Below the pieces are notes generated by a model that had not been told where the DNA came from, did not search any database, and saw nothing but the letters and a program-made list of their open reading frames with translations. Positions 8,551 through 17,255 of a stretch of DNA of 64,000 bases are shown in pieces. Numbering within the stretch: the stretch's first letter is position 1; each line of letters opens with the position of its first letter. The position numbers and the translations under genes were made by a program. Source of the DNA: Nitrospirota bacterium (GTDB taxonomy: Bacteria; Nitrospirota; Thermodesulfovibrionia; UBA6902; JAJYJJ01). The stretch lies in NCBI GenBank assembly GCA_021789595.1, contig JAJYJJ010000006.1:75747-139746 (forward strand). The letters run 5' to 3'.

Positions 8551-9633
8551 TTACCGCTCAATAAATTTTTCTGTGTATTTTGCTTTCAAACTTAAGATAT
8601 CCATTACCTCGGAATAGGAAATTTTACCCGACCGATAAGCATTGGCAGCCTCTCTGACAACTAAATTTCCAACGCGATTCTGAAATACTTTATCCCAATC
8701 TCTACGGCCAAACTTTTTTTCCTTTAATTTCTTTTCTCCCTCCCTTTTGAACTGTTCATATCTTTCTTTTGGCATATATCCTAACCAAAGAAGTCTAAGC
8801 ATAATTACCTGTTTGCTTACCCCATAAATTTGGGAAAGCTCTGAAACTGTGTTTTCATCTAATTGCAAAAAACTTTTATATGCCTCTTTTAAGTCATCTA
8901 AGGGGACAAGGAATTCAGCAGAAAACAAATTACAGCTTGCTTCTATGTCTCCATCTTTTTGCTCAATCTCTATTGAACATATACCAGAGGTTCTTTTTAA
9001 TAAGTGATATATTTCGTGAAAAAGAGAGAATAATTTAATTGATGGATTGTCTTCTTCATTTAGAACAACGATAGAAACATCCGCAGAAACACTAAAGCCT
9101 CTAACATCGTCAGCCTTCAAAGGTAATTCAATGACTGATATTAATAATTTTTCTTCTAATGCCTGTTTATAATACGCTAATATTTCTTCCGCCTTTTTCG
9201 ATTTCAGCAAATCAACGGTCAAATATTTTCTTAATTCTAATGCCAATTCATCAGGTTTTAATGCCTCCGGAAAATCCGGAATCTGACTTCTTTTGTCGGT
9301 TAATTCGGCTAATTTGTTGGCAATGTAATAAGCCCTTCTTTCAGCTACATATACTTGTGGGGTTAATCTTTTTTCGCGATTTATTCTATAGTCAGTCAGT
9401 GCAGGCATTGGAGGGAGTGTGTCTGTAAAAAATGCAGCAAGGGAACGGTGATAAATATCAGCCAGTTTTTTTATCTGAGTCAAAGTAAATGAAGCAATAC
9501 CCTTTTCTGCCTCTTGCACTTTAGTAGCAGTGGTCTTAATTTTTTTTGCTATCTCCTCAACCGTATATCCAGAACTTTCGCGGATTGTTTTCAACACCTC
9601 AGGATTAACTTTTATTACCGGGCTTCTTATCAT
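8551..9633 (-). CDS. XRE-type HTH + ImmA/IrrE-type metallopeptidase protein
   Basis: 360 aa; N-terminal HTH (IRESSGYTVEEIAKKIKTTATKVQEAEKG), HEIYHLL zinc peptidase motif. Confidence 0.85.
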   Translation of the reverse strand: MIRSPVIKVNPEVLKTIRESSGYTVEEIAKKIKTTATKVQEAEKGIASFTLTQIKKLADIYHRSLAAFFTDTLPPMPALTDYRINREKRLTPQVYVAERRAYYIANKLAELTDKRSQIPDFPEALKPDELALELRKYLTVDLLKSKKAEEILAYYKQALEEKLLISVIELPLKADDVRGFSVSADVSIVVLNEEDNPSIKLFSLFHEIYHLLKRTSGICSIEIEQKDGDIEASCNLFSAEFLVPLDDLKEAYKSFLQLDENTVSELSQIYGVSKQVIMLRLLWLGYMPKERYEQFKREGEKKLKEKKFGRRDWDKVFQNRVGNLVVREAANAYRSGKISYSEVMDILSLKAKYTEKFIER

Positions 9634-9659
9634 TGTTAGTTATCTCCTATTATTATTTT

Positions 9660-9710
9660 TATCTCAATTCCCCATTCACCCTTCAGATAATGTATCCATC
9701 CCTTTTTTTT
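9660..9710 (-). repeat. Island repeat copy E (degenerate)
   Basis: + strand ATCTCAATTCCCCATTCACCCTTCAGATAATGTATCCATCCCTTTTTTTT; shares CTTCAGATAATG with copy B; 11 nt from the stop of ORF 9722..10429. Confidence 0.55.
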
Positions 9711-9721
9711 CTTGAATATTT

Positions 9722-10429
9722 TTACAAAAAGATTGACCTTTGAGAGATCGAGTCATATATAAATAAACCACAAAATTTTACAATACTTCTCTCTAACTTG
9801 AAGTAGTCAATAAGCTTTTTAATAATCTCTATCCATTCATCCTGTATTATTAAGGTGTCTGGGAACAAAGGTATTATTAGATAAGTTTTGTCAGGATATT
9901 CTTTATTGACCTTGTCCTCAATACGTGACTTTATGTATTCAAAATGTTCATTAATCACGTCATCCGGTGTGAAAACTCGAGGTAAAGATTGAATCGTTCC
10001 ATCTTTCAATCTTTCTATATTATTACCTCCAAAACATGGTATTCCCTTTTCAAGGCACTCCCTTTTTAGATGATCTTTTGGATGAATTGAGACAGATACT
10101 TCGAGAAAGTATTCAGGGCACATAACCTGTTGCTCTACGAACCAGCCCCCGCAATAAATCTTGGCATCAAAATTCTGGTTTCCAGAAAAATACTCACAAT
10201 ATAAGTCTAAGCCCGGTCTTTCAAAAACTTTAAGAAATTGTGAAATAGGTAAAAGTTCCTCTATCAACTTCTTACAATTGTCTTTCCTTAATCTGAGTCT
10301 TGAAATCCCATCTTCAGAATTTCTTGTATTCATAAACAGAGCATTAACTTTTTCTGTGAATTCTTTTGATGGTAATCTTTTTTCAAAATCATTTAAGTCA
10401 ATTATTTGATTGTACTCTACATTTTTCAT
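9722..10429 (-). CDS. Hypothetical protein (235 aa) downstream of restriction-modification gene
   Basis: Open frame, same strand as the RM gene, no family recognised. Confidence 0.6.
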   Translation of the reverse strand: MKNVEYNQIIDLNDFEKRLPSKEFTEKVNALFMNTRNSEDGISRLRLRKDNCKKLIEELLPISQFLKVFERPGLDLYCEYFSGNQNFDAKIYCGGWFVEQQVMCPEYFLEVSVSIHPKDHLKRECLEKGIPCFGGNNIERLKDGTIQSLPRVFTPDDVINEHFEYIKSRIEDKVNKEYPDKTYLIIPLFPDTLIIQDEWIEIIKKLIDYFKLERSIVKFCGLFIYDSISQRSIFL

Positions 10430-10504
10430 TGGATCTTTTCCTTGATAAGTATTGTAATTCTCACCTCTTTACCTTCTGAAATCTGTTTTTGACGAGTTTA
10501 TGAT

Positions 10505-13500
10505 TTAGTTCTTCCCCTCCACAATCGCAACTTCCTCTGGCGTAAGATTATAGAGTTTGTAGACTATCCGATCTATCAAATCGTCGGTTGTGTTTATTCT
10601 GATTTTTAAAGGTTCAAGAACATTCATGCTTTTTGTGAAATGATATTCAAGAAGTTCTTGCTTCTTTCGGTTTGAAGGGTCAATAGATAGCTTGTTTTTA
10701 TTCTTTTTGAGGACGACAAGCAGATGGTTGAAGTCATTGTCATGATATTCCTTGATAGCAGTTTTATTTGGCAGGTCATCAATTCCTGTGCCTATTTCTC
10801 TTTCAAGCCACTTAAGAAAGCCTTTGGTTTCCTTATTTTTAGCCTTGCTTAACTCGATCATCTCTTCGGCGAGAAAGGCAAGGAAATCGTGAATTGTATC
10901 ATTTCTCTTTAAAGCAAGCTCATGCTCTGACCATTTTATAATGTCCTCATATATTGAATCCTCGTATAGCTCAATAGCCTCACCGGCAAATTCTTTCCGT
11001 TCCATTGATGGGGTGATAAATGAAATAGGCGGCATGGGCATTGAGTCAATTTCGTAAGAATTAACATGATTGTTTGTGCTCGTGAGCCTGAATCTCCATT
11101 CCCATAAGGATGAATTCAATAAGGCAAGAATAGCAAAGAGGTTGTATTCTTTTGGTTTAACAATGTAATTAATGGTATCTGAACAGAAACTGTCTTTCTC
11201 AATAATAGTAGCAATGATTCTACGCCAGTTATCTATGGCTGCTCCTCTCTGATAACCGATGCGAACATATTTATGGTCATATGCTTTTGTATCTTTACCA
11301 TGAGCATTAAGAAAACTTTTGACATCAAGATACATCGGAATTCCTTGTTTCGGATCTTCCTGAAACTCATAACGATTTATATGCGCGCCCCTCAGAATGA
11401 TCTGTCCTTTTTCTTCATCCGTCAGATATTCGGAGTGTGATGTAAGATTAACCTCTCCCTGTTGAGATGAAACAAAGCGTTTAAGCGTTATCCCATTAGA
11501 AACTTTGTTCAATTTTAACGCAAGATTAAAATCCTCTGTCGTCATAGTTGGATAGCTTGGAATACTGAGATTTTCTTTATCGAATTCTTCGATCTGAGAC
11601 GGCTTTATCGCTAAATGAGTAGAGGAATCAAGAATATCTCTCCCTGGATGAATTCTAATATCGAACAAAAAAGGTTTCTGTTTAGAAAGAATATATATAC
11701 AAGTGGGAAGCTTTGCCTCAAAAAATACCCTATTGAAAGGGTCATCCTTTTGAGGGAATGCTTCTATTTTTTGCAAACAATTCTTCCTTAGCATAAACTC
11801 CCTTAAGGGTTTTGCTTGCTTATCTGCTAATAAAGCCATCGGGACTATAAATCCATGCATCCCTTTAGCCTTTAGCAAATTCAAAGAAATAGCGCTAAAG
11901 AGACGATAAAGATTAAGTTTGCTTCCAATGGCAGGTCTATAAAATATCTGCTGCGAAAAAAAATCCTTTTCATAGTCAACATTTATTCCCTGCTCAAGCT
12001 CTGACAAAACATCATACGGCGGATTTCCAACTACGCAATCAAATCCCGGATTCTCTTTAATGCTCCCGTCTTCATAAAAAAACACTTCCGGGAATTCAAG
12101 CTCCCAGTGGAAGAAGTTTTTCTCTCTGGCTATGGCTTCGGATTTCTCAAGCAATGTCGCGAGTTTTGGAAGTTGCATATTGCCCTCAGGACTTTGCAGC
12201 GAATTTACAATGAAGCTGTAAATCTGATTTGATAAGCCTGTTTTTGATTTCTTTTTGACAGCAATCTCGGTCTCCGAACCGAAAATATCCATCTGATACC
12301 TGAACTGGTCTTTCAGGAGTTCTTCAAATACCTGCTCTTTTTCCTCAAGGTTATTGCCAAAAAATAAACTTGTCCATAGGTCAGCAATCTCTCTATACCT
12401 AATGAGTTCTTCCGTCAATTTGTTAAATGTCTTTTCCTTTGCCTTTATATCCGAAAGTTTCTCGCTCGGCATTTCCTCTATCGAATGGAAACCTTTGATT
12501 ACTGTTGTGATGTCCTCTCTAAAACGAGATTTATCAAAAAGCACAAGTTGCTCGTCCTGTTCTTCCGACTTCTTATGCTTTCCTTTTGACAGCGGCAGAT
12601 AATTCAAATCGTTAATTCTTGCGCCGATGAGCGAGTTGCCGCACCTGAGATGGTGGTCTAAAAAATTAAGCGGCTGGCTTTTATCAACGGTCTTAAGCCA
12701 CAAAGAAAGCTTTGCAAGCTCAACAGCTAATTCTTTTATGTCAACACCGTAAATGCAGGACTCTACCACCTTACGCTTCCAGTAATTAATCTCATCCTCT
12801 GTTTCGCCTTTTGGTGTCTTTATTTCTGTTGTTGGATGGTATGCAATCTCATCCGCAAGATATTGAACTGCCTCGACAAGGAAATGCCCTGAACCCATCG
12901 CAGGGTCACAGATATTGAGCTTTAGAACCTCCCCAGCAAAAGAATCGCCTTTCTCCAAAGCCCCCCTTCCCCCCTGTGGAATCATAACTCCCCCTTCGCC
13001 CCCTCTTATCTTAAGAGGGGGGTTGGGGGCGTTACTCTTCTCTTGATGGGATGGGTTGGGGAGAGTGGCTAATCTTTCGTCTATTCCCTTTATGATCGGA
13101 CCAAGAGTATTTTCAACGATATACTTAACGATGTAATCAGGTGTGTAATATGCCCCTGTCGCTTTTCGTTCGCCTTTATCGTTTTGAAGAACTACTTTAC
13201 CGTTAGTAAGGCTAAATTTGTGTTCAAGCAAACCTTCATAAACGGTTCCAAGATGTCTTTCCCCAAGCCCCTTGTAATCAATGCTATGGGTTTCCCCTGT
13301 TTTGTCAGTGCGGTAAGAGAGCTCATAAATCACTTCTGAGAGTATATCGTCACCTGCCTTATTTTCTTCAAGGAATTTATACTTCTCAGGATCAAAGAGG
13401 CCGCCGTTATATCTCGGAATACTCATATCTTTGTTGAGCTTTTCATCACTGCCGTTTATAAGATGAAAAAGAGCTAAAAGGGCATCATACAGAACTGTTT

Positions 13501-14506
13501 TATTGCTTATAAATTCGCCCTTTTCATTCGTTACCTTATCCTTTATCCTCTGGATACCGTAATGTTTGTAGTATTTTGTTTGTGGATTTGTGGAAAGAAG
13601 GTCTCTTGCTTCAGCATTAAGCACAAACAGTATCCTATATAAAAGAATAAGGCTGTGATGGTATATAGAGTCGAGGTCTTTTTTTGAAAGGAGATTTTCT
13701 TCTCTGGACAGGAATCCATGCCCAAGCCATTCAACGCATTTAAATACTTTTTCTCTAAGGTCTTTCTCAATATCTTCCTGAAATCTCAGTGATTCATCAG
13801 AAATATAATCAAGGAGACATTTGCCCGAATTATCTTTTACAAAGGCATCAGGTCTGAAAAGAACATAGAAATACTTGAACTTCTGAAAGTCTTCAAGGCA
13901 TGCCTCAAGGTTTATTTCAAAGAATTTGCTTGAACGCCCCTCTTTAAGATAAAGCCTCCACTCCTTAGCATTGGTAAGAATTCCCCATCTTATGTGTTCA
14001 GATTCGTTAAGATAATCTCTTATTTGTTGGTGTGGATACCTGCCTTTGGGAGCTTTGCCCTTACCGGAAGAAGGCTGGTCTAAATTATGATCCCAGCGTT
14101 TTGATTCTGCAATTGAAATTGCCAGACTGTACTTTTTATGTGAAGACAGCTCAAAGGCTTTATCTGCATCTTCAGGGGTGGAATAAAGGAAATAATCCGG
14201 GACTTGTCTACGCTCTGCTTCAGGGATCTTATCCTGATTAAGATAACCAAAGCCTAACTTGTTTAAAATCTTATCAATAAATCTTCTTTCGGTATTGGCT
14301 TCATTCCCTTTTCTCAAGCCGACAATGTTTTTATCGTATAATTCTTGAAAAGCTTTATATGCAGGGAGTACTTCTTCGTCAGAAGGCCAGATTTTTGGCC
14401 CTGCTTGCGGCAGGCGTTCCAAGAGATAATGGCTTGAAAAGATGCCTGATGTTATCCAGAGGTCTTTAAACAACGGTGGCTGTATTTTTTTACCGGATTT
14501 CGCCAT
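10505..14506 (-). CDS. Type IIG-like restriction-modification protein (fused nuclease / N6-adenine methyltransferase)
   Basis: 1333 aa; nuclease-like VPDYFLY...AIAESKRW (D...ExK), SAM motif NICDPAMGSGHFLVEA, catalytic NPPY (DCVVGNPPYDVL). Confidence 0.85.
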   Translation of the reverse strand: MAKSGKKIQPPLFKDLWITSGIFSSHYLLERLPQAGPKIWPSDEEVLPAYKAFQELYDKNIVGLRKGNEANTERRFIDKILNKLGFGYLNQDKIPEAERRQVPDYFLYSTPEDADKAFELSSHKKYSLAISIAESKRWDHNLDQPSSGKGKAPKGRYPHQQIRDYLNESEHIRWGILTNAKEWRLYLKEGRSSKFFEINLEACLEDFQKFKYFYVLFRPDAFVKDNSGKCLLDYISDESLRFQEDIEKDLREKVFKCVEWLGHGFLSREENLLSKKDLDSIYHHSLILLYRILFVLNAEARDLLSTNPQTKYYKHYGIQRIKDKVTNEKGEFISNKTVLYDALLALFHLINGSDEKLNKDMSIPRYNGGLFDPEKYKFLEENKAGDDILSEVIYELSYRTDKTGETHSIDYKGLGERHLGTVYEGLLEHKFSLTNGKVVLQNDKGERKATGAYYTPDYIVKYIVENTLGPIIKGIDERLATLPNPSHQEKSNAPNPPLKIRGGEGGVMIPQGGRGALEKGDSFAGEVLKLNICDPAMGSGHFLVEAVQYLADEIAYHPTTEIKTPKGETEDEINYWKRKVVESCIYGVDIKELAVELAKLSLWLKTVDKSQPLNFLDHHLRCGNSLIGARINDLNYLPLSKGKHKKSEEQDEQLVLFDKSRFREDITTVIKGFHSIEEMPSEKLSDIKAKEKTFNKLTEELIRYREIADLWTSLFFGNNLEEKEQVFEELLKDQFRYQMDIFGSETEIAVKKKSKTGLSNQIYSFIVNSLQSPEGNMQLPKLATLLEKSEAIAREKNFFHWELEFPEVFFYEDGSIKENPGFDCVVGNPPYDVLSELEQGINVDYEKDFFSQQIFYRPAIGSKLNLYRLFSAISLNLLKAKGMHGFIVPMALLADKQAKPLREFMLRKNCLQKIEAFPQKDDPFNRVFFEAKLPTCIYILSKQKPFLFDIRIHPGRDILDSSTHLAIKPSQIEEFDKENLSIPSYPTMTTEDFNLALKLNKVSNGITLKRFVSSQQGEVNLTSHSEYLTDEEKGQIILRGAHINRYEFQEDPKQGIPMYLDVKSFLNAHGKDTKAYDHKYVRIGYQRGAAIDNWRRIIATIIEKDSFCSDTINYIVKPKEYNLFAILALLNSSLWEWRFRLTSTNNHVNSYEIDSMPMPPISFITPSMERKEFAGEAIELYEDSIYEDIIKWSEHELALKRNDTIHDFLAFLAEEMIELSKAKNKETKGFLKWLEREIGTGIDDLPNKTAIKEYHDNDFNHLLVVLKKNKNKLSIDPSNRKKQELLEYHFTKSMNVLEPLKIRINTTDDLIDRIVYKLYNLTPEEVAIVEGKN
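12931..13070 (-). repeat. G/C-run palindromic repeat inserted in frame within the RM gene
   Basis: Encodes NAPNPPLKIRGGEGGVMIPQGGRGALEKGD; contains hairpin CCCCCTCTTA-tct-TAAGAGGGGG at 12999-13021. Confidence 0.75.
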
Positions 14507-14559
14507 TTACTATTGAAAACATTTTATACTAAACAAAGCATTTTTTCAGCCCCGTAATA

Positions 14560-14695
14560 GCTGGGCAAGCACGGAAGCGGGGAAGCCAGAAGATCAAAAG
14601 TGCAATAGTGCAGAAGAGTAGTCTCCTCGGCGACTCTTCGCTAAAGCGTCGCGAAGGCCGGAAGTCGGGAAGTTAGCAAGCAAGCCGCAAATCTA
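14560..14695. repeat. Intergenic low-complexity/hairpin region with 7-8-mer GGAAGT-type units
   Basis: GGAAGCGGGGAAGCCAGAAG... CCGGAAGTCGGGAAGTTAGCAAG and short inverted repeats. Confidence 0.45.
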
Positions 14696-14881
14696 ACGAG
14701 GTCTCTTGCGCCCGCCATGCGCTGAACTTGAGGTCGCAATTTGCGATCTCAAGTTATCGGTCTCTCCGGCTGTCAACTGAAACATAAAGTCAGAAGGGAA
14801 TCGCCCAATATTGCGCTTCACTTGCTCGTTTAGCCTTCTCGTTGGCACTTCATAAAGCTCTGCAAGATCACTGTCAAGCAT
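14693..14881 (-). pseudogene. Truncated ORF6N-domain protein remnant
   Basis: [52 protein letters not shown]... matches ORF6N N-terminus; in-frame IYLIRGHKV lies upstream of the ATG without a conventional start; ends after GGRKRPR. Confidence 0.65.
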
Positions 14882-14885
14882 GACC

Positions 14886-15038
14886 TTATGGCCTCGTATC
14901 AGATAGATTTTTCTCTTTGACTATCTGGTTAATCCACTCAACAAGCTTCTGGTTGGCAGTGCGTTCGGTCTTATGACTGGTTGTGTCAAAAGGACTTGTA
15001 ACTCTTGAAGGCTTTTCGGTGAGTTTGGTCTTCTTCAT
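14886..15038 (-). CDS. Small hypothetical protein (50 aa)
   Basis: [50 protein letters not shown]; below ORF-track length cutoff. Confidence 0.45.
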   Translation of the reverse strand: MKKTKLTEKPSRVTSPFDTTSHKTERTANQKLVEWINQIVKEKNLSDTRP

Positions 15039-15043
15039 CCAAA

Positions 15044-15250
15044 CTATTTTGCCCCTGCAAGTTCGACTTCTACAGGATGGTCTTTAAGAGAACTCACTTT
15101 GAGTATTGAGAACCCTATGACATTTCCATCCATATCAACCTTTTCCATAATCTGGTCGGATTCTGTTTCTTTAAAATAGCCTTCCTTCTTTTCAAACATT
15201 ACCTCAAGATAGTCCCCTTCGGGGTCATACCATACTTTTATTTTTTCCAT
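15044..15250 (-). CDS. DUF2283 family protein
   Basis: 68 aa, KVWYDPEGDYLEVMFEKKEGYF...DGNVIGFSIL. Confidence 0.8.
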   Translation of the reverse strand: MEKIKVWYDPEGDYLEVMFEKKEGYFKETESDQIMEKVDMDGNVIGFSILKVSSLKDHPVEVELAGAK

Positions 15251-15267
15251 ATCGCTTCTAATTTCTT

Positions 15268-15483
15268 TTATACAAGAACTCCTTCTTTCCCTTTAAGTTC
15301 GTAAAGTATCCCCCTGGGTTCGGATATTTGTTCTGAGGCATCAAGGATTTCCATGGATACAATTTTTCCGTCCTTGCTGTAATCTATAATTATCCCTTCT
15401 CTCACCTCATCGCTTTCGGCTATCCTGTCCTCTCTAAAAATAAGGCTTAGCGTATCGGTTTCTGGATCGAATATGACTTTCAT
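15268..15483 (-). CDS. DUF2283 family protein
   Basis: 71 aa, FDPETDTLSLIFREDRIAESDEVREGIIIDYSKDGKIVSMEILDAS. Confidence 0.8.
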   Translation of the reverse strand: MKVIFDPETDTLSLIFREDRIAESDEVREGIIIDYSKDGKIVSMEILDASEQISEPRGILYELKGKEGVLV

Positions 15484-15749
15484 TTATCCCCCTCCATCCA
15501 ATATTTACTGATTTTGGATGTTTTGTAAACTGTTATGACATCAAATCTCTCAGATGTCTCAATTCCTATAACTCTTATAAGCATTTCCTTTTTCTCCGCC
15601 TGGTCGTAATACTTATTTTGCACTATAACACGTCCTTTCTTAGAAGGCAATTTCTGCTGGGGATTTTTAACAACAAATTTTATAAATTCCTCTGCGATAC
15701 CTCTTCGTTCTGCCTCAAAACCTGCATGCTCTTTAATTACAACTTCCAA
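15480..15749 (-). CDS. DUF4258-like protein
   Basis: 89 aa, IKEHAGFEAERRGIAEEFIKFVVKNPQQKL...FDVITVYKTSKISKYW; adjacent to DUF2283. Confidence 0.65.
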   Translation of the reverse strand: MEVVIKEHAGFEAERRGIAEEFIKFVVKNPQQKLPSKKGRVIVQNKYYDQAEKKEMLIRVIGIETSERFDVITVYKTSKISKYWMEGDK

Positions 15750-15768
15750 TAACAGACTCCTTCAATAT

Positions 15769-16062
15769 TTACTTATTATATTCCTTTAACACCTGATTAA
15801 CAATCCTTCTCGCAATCTCAAATGCTGCTGCAATCCTGATAATCTTTACATCTCCAAGCCCTTTGAATTCAAGGAACTTCTCCAACGGCTGGTTTGCCAT
15901 TCCTTTGAATGAGCCGAATTTATCAAGAATCTCTTTTGCAACTTCTTCGGCAGTTTTCCCTTTCGTACCAGTTGAGATTAGGATAGATAATAACTCCGCA
16001 TCTGTCAGAGATTCAGCGCCGAGTTCTCTCAGCTTACCGCCAGGATGCGTCCATGTCTTCAT
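15769..16062 (-). CDS. RadC-like protein, N-terminal (HhH) part only
   Basis: 97 aa, LRELGAESLTDAELLSILISTGTKGKTAEEVAKEIL...GLGDVKIIRIAAAFEIARR; no JAB/MPN domain follows. Confidence 0.75.
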   Translation of the reverse strand: MKTWTHPGGKLRELGAESLTDAELLSILISTGTKGKTAEEVAKEILDKFGSFKGMANQPLEKFLEFKGLGDVKIIRIAAAFEIARRIVNQVLKEYNK

Positions 16063-16253
16063 GTAAACCTCTTTAAGTATTCGATAACTTATGGGTAAAT
16101 TTTATACCATTAAATCTGTGTGGTCAATAAGACCGGAGATCGAGAATTCTGTTATAATCAATCGCTCCGTTTTAAGAGCATAGCACATCCACAACTAAAA
16201 TCTATTGTGGTCTTGTCTGAAAAAGTTGCGTTTTTGTCCAAAAATGAAGGATT

Positions 16254-17255
16254 TTATGCGACTGGAGGAGTTACATTCCTCAGAAACTCTGCGCTCTGCT
16301 CAGGCAGGGCAGTATTGATATACATGCCTGAGCCGAGCTCAAAACCTGCTGTCTTGGAAACCCTCGGTACTATACTGATATACCAGTGAAAGTATTCAGA
16401 CCCTGAATCCTCCGGGCTGTTGGAGCGGATGACATAGTTGAAGTCAGGATTATCAAGGCCATAATAGAGCTTTGACAGGGTTGTCTTCAGATTCCCGGCC
16501 AGGTCAGCTATCTCTTGTCCTGTTATGTCTGAGAAGGCTGCAAAATGCCTTTTTGGGAAGATCCATATGTGAAATGCAGACAGGGCAGCGTATGGTATAA
16601 AGGTAATAAAGTGCTCTGTCTCGAGGATAACCCTTATGCCGTCAGTTTTCTCATCCTCTATGGTCTTACACATAAGACATTGACCGGTTGTATCGAAGAA
16701 TCTCATGGCCTGTTCAAGTCTATCCCTTATATGGAAGGCGGTTAAAGGTGTGCCTATTATCTGCGAATGTGGGTGTTGCAGTGATGTCCCAGCACCCTCG
16801 CCGTGATTCTTGAATATTATGACATGCTCTATCCTCGGGTCATTGTATATATCCATGAACCGCCTCCTGTATGCGCCTATGATATTTTCTATCTGCCCTG
16901 TTGGCAGAAAGGCAGTGGTAAGATTGTGCATGGGTGTTTCTATCAATACATCATGAACCCCGACGCCACTTACATTATGCTTGAGCCCATCATTTATCCT
17001 TTCCCTTTGGCCTGTTCTTGAGAGTGCCGAAAACTTATTCGGCACAATGCGGATAAGCCACTGGTTGTCATGCTCAAGCCTGAATACCTCATCTGGGGTC
17101 TTTGCCTCATTGCCAGAACAAAACGGACATGTCTCGACATAAGGCGGCAGAACCTTTCTCTCAACTGTGGTTATGAAATCCTCTGGTCTTTTTGCCCTCT
17201 CTGTGGCAATGATAACCCATTCCTTTGTGATCAGATTTAATCTTAACTCAGGCAT
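16254..17255 (-). CDS. galT: Galactose-1-phosphate uridylyltransferase
   Basis: 333 aa, CPFCSGNE, SLQHPHSQIIGTP active site. Confidence 0.93.
   Translation of the reverse strand: MPELRLNLITKEWVIIATERAKRPEDFITTVERKVLPPYVETCPFCSGNEAKTPDEVFRLEHDNQWLIRIVPNKFSALSRTGQRERINDGLKHNVSGVGVHDVLIETPMHNLTTAFLPTGQIENIIGAYRRRFMDIYNDPRIEHVIIFKNHGEGAGTSLQHPHSQIIGTPLTAFHIRDRLEQAMRFFDTTGQCLMCKTIEDEKTDGIRVILETEHFITFIPYAALSAFHIWIFPKRHFAAFSDITGQEIADLAGNLKTTLSKLYYGLDNPDFNYVIRSNSPEDSGSEYFHWYISIVPRVSKTAGFELGSGMYINTALPEQSAEFLRNVTPPVA

Noticed and set aside
6335-9710. Island repeats as integron attC sites
   Set aside because: No consistent paired RYYYAAC/GTTRRRY core sites at the copies (one chance GTTGAAT at copy C) and no integrase gene in the window.
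6335-9710. Island repeats as a CRISPR array
   Set aside because: Spacing is hundreds of bp with genes in between, copies are degenerate, and there are no cas genes.
10440-10504. Possible sixth copy of the island repeat downstream of the RM gene
   Set aside because: ATTCTCACCTCTTTACCTTCTGAAATCTG only loosely resembles the consensus; too weak without alignment statistics.
15769-16062. Full RadC DNA-repair protein
   Set aside because: Only the N-terminal domain is present, so it was called a truncated/partial RadC.
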